NCBI RefSeq assembly: GCF_001042655.1
Contig: NZ_AP012332.1
Span: 186,001 to 250,000, forward strand
Direction of reading: 5' to 3'
Source: Gardnerella vaginalis ATCC 14018 = JCM 11026
GTDB taxonomy: Bacteria > Actinomycetota > Actinomycetes > Actinomycetales > Bifidobacteriaceae
DNA length: 64,000 bases
In this document: one piece after another, positions 58,742 through 64,000 of the stretch
Layout: each line of letters begins with the position of its first letter
Position numbering within the stretch: the stretch's first letter is position 1
Position numbers and translations under genes: made by a program
The notes under the pieces: model-generated
Told to the model about the DNA's origin: nothing
What the model saw: the letters and a program-made list of their open reading frames with translations, nothing else
Databases searched by the model: none

Positions 58742-60109
58742 ATGATGAATAAGAAGGCTATCGCTGCTTTCGCTGCTGGCGCTACTTTGCTTGCCGGCTT
58801 CGCAATGGCAACCCCAGCAATGGCTGCAAAAGTTCCTGCTACTGATACTGAGCGTACTCAGTTAGCTCAAGAGGCAGAACAGCGTGGACTTGGTTTTGTA
58901 GCAAATAGTATTCGCACCTCTAAAACAAGCTCTTACCAAGAGCTTAAAGCCATGTTGCAAAAAGCTGAGGATGAACAAGACGCTGCAGAATCTCACCGTC
59001 TTCTTGATTATCCAAACGGTACATTGAATAATTCTTCTGCTGAGGGCGTTGCTGCTGAAGCTCGTAAGCGTGGTATTGCGAATCCTACGGTAGATGAGTT
59101 CCAGCCTGATTTGCTTGCTCAGTATGCTGGTACTCGTGCTGAGAAGCTTGGTAAGGCATACAATGATTTGCTTGATGGCAAGATTACTGAGGCTCAGTAT
59201 CAGGCTGTGAAGAAGGCTGTGTTTGGTAGCAGCGAGTACACTGAGGATTCATTGGATTCAAAGCAGGACGACAAGCAGGCTCCTAAGAAGGATGACAAGA
59301 AGGACGATACTACCACTCCTGATCAGAAGATCAAGGATCTTGGTAAGTTGAACTTGTCTGATGCTGCTAAGAAGAAGCTTGCTGTTCATTACGTGTATAA
59401 GGCTAAGCTTGCTTTGGATGAGGCTGATAATAATCTTGCTGAGAAGAAGGCTGATTATGCTGCTAAGAGGAAGACTCTTGTTGAGACTATGACTGAGCTT
59501 GCTGCTCGTAAGGCTGCTGCTGAGAAGGCTAACCAGGATTTGACTGATTTCTTGGCTTCTGGTGAGAATAATTCTGCTAAGGAAACTGCTCTTCGTGATG
59601 CTTTGAACCGTGCTCATGCTCATGAGCAGCGTGCGTTTGATGCTGAGCAGAAGGCTGAAGCTGAGTTTAATGCTGCTCGTGATGCTGCTTTCGCTGCTGT
59701 TGCTGCTTATAACAAGGCTTTGGCTGAGTATAAGGATGCTTATAACGATGCAGTTCGTTTGGGTGTGAATCCTGCTGCTCTTCCTCCTGTTGTGACTTCT
59801 GATCCTTTGGCTGCTGATTTCCCAGCTGTTCCTGGTACGAAGCAGATTTATGCTGATGCTTTGAATGGTAAGTTTGGTCCTGCTGCTCAGGCTTCTGCTA
59901 AGAAGACTGAGGCTGCTAAGGCTCAGGCTACTGCTCCAGCCGCTGCTGGTAAGGCTGCTGCTAAGGGTGAGCTTGCTGCTAAGGGTGCTAAGGGTCATGG
60001 TAAGGCTGGCGAGAAGCTTGGTAATGCTGGTGTTGGTGTTGCTTTGACTGCTTTGGCTGCTTCTATGCTTGCTGGTATGGGTGCTGCTGTTCGCAAGATG
60101 CGTCACTAA
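58742..60109 (+). CDS. Helical, Ala/Lys-rich secreted surface protein, variant C-terminal anchor
   Basis: A 455-residue protein from the ATG at 58742 (AAAGGAAATTAAA upstream; in-frame TTG/ATG at 58685 makes an Arg-rich leader and is unlikely). Signal peptide of about 28 residues (MMNKKAIAAFAAGATLLAGF to AMA). Residues about 180-195 are Asp/Lys-rich; about 200-330 is a long charged helix likely to form a coiled coil (EADNNLAEKKADYAAKRK...). Pro/Ala/Lys-rich end, then LGNAG, a hydrophobic helix and RKMRH, a degenerate sortase-like tail. Codons are highly biased (GCT, AAG, CTT), suggesting strong expression. Not recognised as a named family; function unknown. Its promoter has the poly-G tract. 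Confidence 0.85.
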   Translation: MMNKKAIAAFAAGATLLAGFAMATPAMAAKVPATDTERTQLAQEAEQRGLGFVANSIRTSKTSSYQELKAMLQKAEDEQDAAESHRLLDYPNGTLNNSSAEGVAAEARKRGIANPTVDEFQPDLLAQYAGTRAEKLGKAYNDLLDGKITEAQYQAVKKAVFGSSEYTEDSLDSKQDDKQAPKKDDKKDDTTTPDQKIKDLGKLNLSDAAKKKLAVHYVYKAKLALDEADNNLAEKKADYAAKRKTLVETMTELAARKAAAEKANQDLTDFLASGENNSAKETALRDALNRAHAHEQRAFDAEQKAEAEFNAARDAAFAAVAAYNKALAEYKDAYNDAVRLGVNPAALPPVVTSDPLAADFPAVPGTKQIYADALNGKFGPAAQASAKKTEAAKAQATAPAAAGKAAAKGELAAKGAKGHGKAGEKLGNAGVGVALTALAASMLAGMGAAVRKMRH

Positions 60110-60147
60110 GCATTATTTACCACCTTATTTAGGGTTTGCGCTCAACG

Positions 60148-60210
60148 ACTGGTGTGGTGTTTTGTAGGGAAGCATCACACTGGTTTATTCCCAGTCCTCT
60201 TTGGTTTTAT
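60148..60210 (+). terminator. Terminator-like hairpin after the helical surface protein
   Basis: ACTGGTGTGGTG (60148-60159) pairs with CATCACACTGGT (60173-60184) using a few G-U pairs. T-rich sequence follows only later (TTTGGTTTTATTGTTTT), so termination efficiency is uncertain. Confidence 0.45.
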
Positions 60211-60464
60211 TGTTTTAACATTGGTTTGCTATTGTTTTTCTTTTCTTCCCAGTGTTGATTCGTTTAGCTTGTTGGGTTTTGGGTGTTGAGTGTTGTTGCT
60301 TTCGGTTTTGTTTGCTACTAGGGGCTTGCAAAACCGGAAGCATTTTTGTGTTTGAGGGCTTATTGTGTTGTTTTGTGGATATTGTGTTTGGTGTAGAGTG
60401 CGCTCACGTTTTTGCCCGTGTTTGTTTCCAAAATCTCCAAATACGTAAACAATCTCGGGAAAAT

Positions 60465-60605
60465 CGCTCGCGCGTTACAGCGCGCTCACGTTTTCGCCGC
60501 GCGTAAAGTCCACTGGACTTTACGTTTGAGCGGCTCAGCGCTCCGAATTGCCTTCGCGCGCTACGCTTTGAGCGCGAAGGCAGGTCTCGCGCTCATGTTT
60601 GTAGT
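60465..60605. repeat. Dispersed palindromic repeat, related to element A
   Basis: TCGCTCGCGCGTTACAGCGC and GCGCTCACGTTTTCGC are shared with the units at 6048-6377. The variable inner hairpin here is TAAAGTCCA/TGGACTTTA, and a second perfect stem GCCTTCGCGC/GCGCGAAGGC (60550-60582) follows. The rest of 60110-60644 holds a G/T-rich stretch and nothing else recognisable. Confidence 0.65.
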
Positions 60606-60637
60606 CAGATTTGCTTAAATATGGAACAAATGCGGGA
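60572..60637 (+). repeat. Direct repeat, right copy, of the surface-protein cassette
   Basis: Matches 58196-58260. The left 10 bases of this copy are also the right arm of the GCCTTCGCGC stem, which the left copy lacks. Confidence 0.8.
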
Positions 60638-60644
60638 GGATTAG

Positions 60645-61586
60645 TCACCCTAAAACTGCTGCGATTAACGCAATACAAATCGGACTCGTAACCGTAGAAA
60701 ACAGGATTCCATCGCGCGCAAAACTCAAGCCAACATTGTATCTTGCAGCGTAATTGTACACGTTTTGGCCAGTCGGAAGAGCTGCCAGCACAACACACGC
60801 GTAAAGAGTGGCACCTCGGAAACCCATAACAAAATAAGCCAATAAAAACGCAATAATTGGCATAATCAAGTTTTTCAGAATAGCAACAGTCGCAATAGCA
60901 GCACGATTAGAATCTTTTTGTAGCGGCTTGCTGCCGTAAAGTGACATTCCAAAAGCCATTAAAATCATAGGAACCGCTGAATCGCCAATCATTTTAATCG
61001 GGTCATAAAGAAAATTCGGAACAGGAAAATAGCCAATTTTTGCGGAAATTGCCGAAATAATAATTCCTCCAAGTGAACCAATTAAAAGTGGTTGTTTAAG
61101 CGGCTGTTGAGCAATGCGTTTAAGCGAGCACTTTCCAGTAGTTGTAACGTCTAAAACCGTTAGTCCAACAGGCGTAAAAACAGCTTGCTGCATAACTAAA
61201 ATCGGTGCAACAAGTGCAGGGTTTCCAAGAATATAAGTTGCAACAGGCAAGCCAATGTTGTTTGAGTTTAAGTAAAGCGAGTTAAGCGCGCCAATTGTGC
61301 AATCTGCCGCAGGAAGGTGGAAAAACAGGCGATTAAGCAGAATAAATGCAACGCCAACAATCATTGCGGAGAAAAACGCAACAAAAATTGACGAGTGGAA
61401 AATCTCAAAAATTGGCTCTTTTGCAAGTATTGCAAACATTAAACAAGGACTTGAAACAAAAAAGCTTACGCGATTAAGCACCATTTGTGCTTGCGATCCG
61501 CCGATGCGAAGACGCGCGGTTACGTACCCTGCGGCAATGACGATGCCGATTACGCAAAAGCCCTGCATAGCGCTGATTAAACCCAT
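60645..61586 (-). CDS. AEC-family (auxin efflux carrier-like) transporter
   Basis: A 313-residue membrane protein with about ten helices, from the ATG at 61586 (61568 starting MQGFCVIGIV is also possible; a TTG at 61631 is in frame; none has a clear RBS). Family features include IVIAAGYVTARLRIG, SLYLNSNNIGLPVATYILGNPALVAPILVMQ, ISAISAKIGYFPVPNFLYDPIKMIGDSAVPMILMAFGMSL, and LAALPTGQNVYNYAARY. AEC members export or import organic acids or amino-acid-like compounds; the substrate is unknown. It converges on the surface-protein cassette. Confidence 0.87.
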   Translation of the reverse strand: MGLISAMQGFCVIGIVIAAGYVTARLRIGGSQAQMVLNRVSFFVSSPCLMFAILAKEPIFEIFHSSIFVAFFSAMIVGVAFILLNRLFFHLPAADCTIGALNSLYLNSNNIGLPVATYILGNPALVAPILVMQQAVFTPVGLTVLDVTTTGKCSLKRIAQQPLKQPLLIGSLGGIIISAISAKIGYFPVPNFLYDPIKMIGDSAVPMILMAFGMSLYGSKPLQKDSNRAAIATVAILKNLIMPIIAFLLAYFVMGFRGATLYACVVLAALPTGQNVYNYAARYNVGLSFARDGILFSTVTSPICIALIAAVLG

Positions 61587-61899
61587 GAAAACGATTTTAG
61601 CGCTGATTTTTGGATTGTGGGTAATGCGCAATCGACTTTTATTGGCGTATGTTACTTTTATTGGCGCATGTTATTTGACGTTGCAATATGGCATACTAGA
61701 AAACGGTGGCGCTGCAAGCCGCCAGAGCATTCGACGGCGTCGATCCCCTCACGTGATTTTCACGCATGATTTTGGGCGAGGCTGGTGTCCGCTGTCGTGC
61801 AGCTAGACTTTATTGATAGCCTTAGGGGTGGCTCGCATAAGCGTGTGCATTCTTCAGGCTAAGAGCGCGAAACTATTGCAGAGTTTCGCTAGGAGCATA
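61587..61899 (+). promoter_or_regulatory. Structured leader of the RNase E/G gene
   Basis: This divergent region shows several stems before the start: TAGCCT (61817-61822) / AGGCTA (61856-61861) enclosing smaller GC pairings, then GCGAAACT (61867-61874) / AGTTTCGC (61882-61889) directly before AGGAG (61891-61895). A stem this close to the RBS could limit initiation. No known Rfam-type fold was recognised. Confidence 0.45.
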
Positions 61900-64000
61900 G
61901 TGCCCAGAGTAACACGAGAAGGCTTCACCGTGCCCGAAGCCAATAATGATAAAAATGAAGATAAAAATCTTTCATTCGTAGCAGCAAATTCAAGCGCGAA
62001 CGAATCTACTAACGCAGCTGACGAGCAAAGATCAGCAGCTGCTTCAACTGTTACATCACCCGTTACAGCAGGTGTTGTCAATGTGGTTTCAGGTTCGCAA
62101 GACGCAGCGTCAAGCACAAGACGCAGGCGTGCTGGAAGACGCGTTGTAAGAGTTGCAGGAGCAGCTGGCGAATCGATGAAACTACACGTACAAGGCGGAA
62201 ACGATTACGATACACGCTCTGAGGAAACTGAATCTGAAAGTGTTGTTGAGCACCAAACTCCTGTAAGGCCGATAACATCGCTACTTTTTCAGGAGCCTGT
62301 TTTACCTCATCGTTTGCCTGAAAACAATAGTCGTATGCGCGATTTAGATTACGACGATGATGCAAATGAAAGCGATAGAGAAAACAGTCGAGATGATTTA
62401 GACAAAGACAATAGTCGCAGTTCACGAAAGTTGCGTAAAACGCGTTCTGGCAGGAATGACAGGAAGAATCGCAATGAAGACGAGGATTTAAGTAGAGTAC
62501 GTAGTCGCAAAAATCGCAATAATCGTAACAATTTTGACGATAACTATGATTCTGAATCTGACGATGATACACGTGTTATTCGTGTGCGTTCCAGAGTAAA
62601 TCGTGCAGATCGTACAGATCGATCCAATCGTGCAAATCCTGAAGATTTAAACGAAATTGATAATAGAAGCGATAGCAGAATAAGTAGAAATAATCGAGAT
62701 TATCTAGATAAGGATAGCTTGGATAAGTCTAATTTTGATAAAGCTAACCTTGACAAAGATAATGGTGACAAATATAGCGAGAATAACAATAATGGTCGTA
62801 AGAATCGTGACAATCAGGATAATTACGATGATCAAAATCATAGAAAGTCACGCAAGAATCGCAGACTAAACGCTGCCGAAAGACGCGCCGCCGCAGAAGT
62901 CGAGCAAATAGAAGAAGACCTTGAATACGACGACATAGTTTATTCTCCAATCGATGATGTAATTGACGAAAGAATTGAAAATAGTGTTGAGTCAGATAAT
63001 GATGTAGATTCTGAATCAACCCGCAAGTATACAAAAACTTCTGATTTAGAAAATAATGATGATGAAGACGGAGAAATGATAACCCGTCGTCGCCGTCGTC
63101 GCAGACCGTCTCGCGCAGATAAGGAAGATAGGACAGATAAGTCTGATAGATCAAGCCGTAGAACAACATCCGACCTATCTTCGGATGATTCTTCATACGC
63201 CGACGATTATGACATAAACGAAATAGAAGTTTCTCAAGAAGACCGCGATTTAATTCCAGATCCAGACGAGTTGCGATCTCAAGATGACGAGGAAGTGTAC
63301 ACTCGTCGTCGCCGTCGTCGCAGGTCGAAATCTTCTGACGATTCGTCTCAAAGTTCCTCAAGTTCGCAAAGTTCGCAAAATTCACAAAGCACACAATCGC
63401 GTTTTGTGTCAATAGACTCCGATTCATCTAGTCGAAGATCTAGAAAACAGCAGTATATTGATGAGATTACGGATATTGAAGGTTCTACGCGACTTGAAGC
63501 CAAAAAGCAGCGTCGTCGTGACAATCGCAGGGAGCGTAATCGCCAAAACTTGCTTATGGAGCAAGACTTTTTGGCAAGGCGTGAAAACGTTGACCGACTT
63601 ATGGTTGTGCGTGAACGCGATCGTCACACGCAAATTTCTGTAATCGAAGACAATATTCTTGTAGAACACTATGTTTCTGATATTCAAGAAGTTGCAACAG
63701 TAGGAAATATTTACCTTGGTCGTGTACAAAATGTGCTGCCAAGCATGGAGGCTGCATTCGTAGACATTGGTCAAGCCCGAAACGGCGTGCTTTACGCTGG
63801 CGAAGTCAACTGGGATACAACACGATTAGAAGGACAGCCGCGAAGAATGGAGCTTGCGTTTAAGGCAGGAGACCCTGTTTTAGTGCAGGTTACTAAGGAC
63901 CCTATAGGCCATAAGGGTGCGCGACTAACATCTCAAGTAACGCTTGCTGGTAGGTTCCTTGTGCTTGTTCCGTCTGGAGCTATGACGGGCGTAAGTCGCA
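61900..64000 (+). CDS. Ribonuclease E/G (5' part; runs off the window)
   Basis: The frame is open from the GTG at 61900 (AGGAG 4 bases before the start) to the window end, at least 700 residues; another in-frame GTG at 61930 behind GAGAAGG is possible. The first about 580 residues are low-complexity, rich in Asp, Arg, Ser and Asn, with three Arg clusters (TRRRRAGRR; TRRRRRRRP; TRRRRRRR) likely to bind RNA. The S1 domain starts near 63640: ISVIEDNILVEHYVSDIQEV, VGNIYLGRVQNVLPSMEAAF, then DIGQARNGVLYAGEV, and KDPIGHKGARLTSQV. Such N-terminal extensions are typical of actinobacterial RNase E/G, the main mRNA-decay enzyme. The catalytic Asp/Zn region is outside the window. Confidence 0.88.
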   Translation, partial: MPRVTREGFTVPEANNDKNEDKNLSFVAANSSANESTNAADEQRSAAASTVTSPVTAGVVNVVSGSQDAASSTRRRRAGRRVVRVAGAAGESMKLHVQGGNDYDTRSEETESESVVEHQTPVRPITSLLFQEPVLPHRLPENNSRMRDLDYDDDANESDRENSRDDLDKDNSRSSRKLRKTRSGRNDRKNRNEDEDLSRVRSRKNRNNRNNFDDNYDSESDDDTRVIRVRSRVNRADRTDRSNRANPEDLNEIDNRSDSRISRNNRDYLDKDSLDKSNFDKANLDKDNGDKYSENNNNGRKNRDNQDNYDDQNHRKSRKNRRLNAAERRAAAEVEQIEEDLEYDDIVYSPIDDVIDERIENSVESDNDVDSESTRKYTKTSDLENNDDEDGEMITRRRRRRRPSRADKEDRTDKSDRSSRRTTSDLSSDDSSYADDYDINEIEVSQEDRDLIPDPDELRSQDDEEVYTRRRRRRRSKSSDDSSQSSSSSQSSQNSQSTQSRFVSIDSDSSSRRSRKQQYIDEITDIEGSTRLEAKKQRRRDNRRERNRQNLLMEQDFLARRENVDRLMVVRERDRHTQISVIEDNILVEHYVSDIQEVATVGNIYLGRVQNVLPSMEAAFVDIGQARNGVLYAGEVNWDTTRLEGQPRRMELAFKAGDPVLVQVTKDPIGHKGARLTSQVTLAGRFLVLVPSGAMTGVSR

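Noticed and set aside
59258..60106. Minus-strand ORF of 282 residues over the helical surface protein
   Set aside because: A Ser/Leu/Thr-rich shadow produced by the biased codons GCT, AAG and CTT of the plus-strand gene; no RBS and no family resemblance.
62078..63427. Minus-strand ORFs of 164 and 227 residues in the RNase E/G N-terminus
   Set aside because: Composition (His/Tyr/Cys/Leu/Arg runs) mirrors GAT/AAT/CGT codons of the real plus-strand gene, which is open through the window end and has the S1 motif.

Overview
The window comes from a low-GC member of the Bifidobacteriaceae, almost certainly Gardnerella. The 16S rRNA at about 33583-35112 reads like the Gardnerella vaginalis sequence as I remember it. 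The gene content fits too: fhs, split oligopeptide ABC genes, a Maf-Nudix fusion and an actinobacterial RNase E/G with a very long charged N-terminus. Nearly everything is ordinary chromosome with short operons. No phage, complete IS, CRISPR array or tRNA gene was seen.

Layout. 1-7.5 kb: end of a C69 dipeptidase gene, fhs, a large LVNTG-anchored surface protein with a (K/P/D)-rich stalk, a block of palindromic or MITE-like repeats, and an esterase-like hydrolase. 7.6-12.6 kb: rsmI and metG, separated by two oppositely oriented accessory genes (AbiEi-like and LRV-like). A candidate small RNA and a second cluster of repeat elements follow. 12.6-20.5 kb: pepC, then a peptide ABC importer (two permeases, a fused double ATPase, and a lipoprotein under its own leader). 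Together these could take up and digest peptides. 20.8-29 kb: a heterodimeric ABC exporter with one degenerate ATP site, a TatD nuclease, Kup K+ transporter behind an attenuator-like hairpin, and an HD-domain protein. 29.1-33 kb: gluconate cluster, gntR divergent from gntK-gntP-gnd, with a palindrome over the gntK promoter. 33.1-38.9 kb: a complete 16S-23S-5S rRNA operon without tRNAs in the spacer. 39-50.6 kb: nicotinamidase-like hydrolase, then a six-gene 'anchored-repeat' locus (three choice-of-anchor M surface proteins, a metal-type substrate-binding lipoprotein carrying the same repeat, an ATPase and a permease) behind a promoter with a Fur/Zur-like palindrome, then a PlsC-type acyltransferase. 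50.7-58.2 kb: gpsA, ddl, a CPBP protease, hom-thrB and a Maf-Nudix fusion. 58.2-60.6 kb: a highly expressed-looking helical surface protein whose apparent promoter has a 10-G tract between -35 and -10, the unit being bounded by about 65-bp direct repeats. 60.6-64 kb: an AEC-family carrier and the start of an RNase E/G gene running off the window.

Most interesting: the poly-G promoter and direct-repeat-flanked cassette (58.2-60.6 kb); the metal-responsive-looking anchored-repeat locus, whose substrate-binding protein carries the repeat halves in swapped order; the candidate sRNA at 11.87-11.98 kb; and a family of small TIR-bounded repeats. Homology statements rest on recognition of motifs and family architecture; no searches were run.
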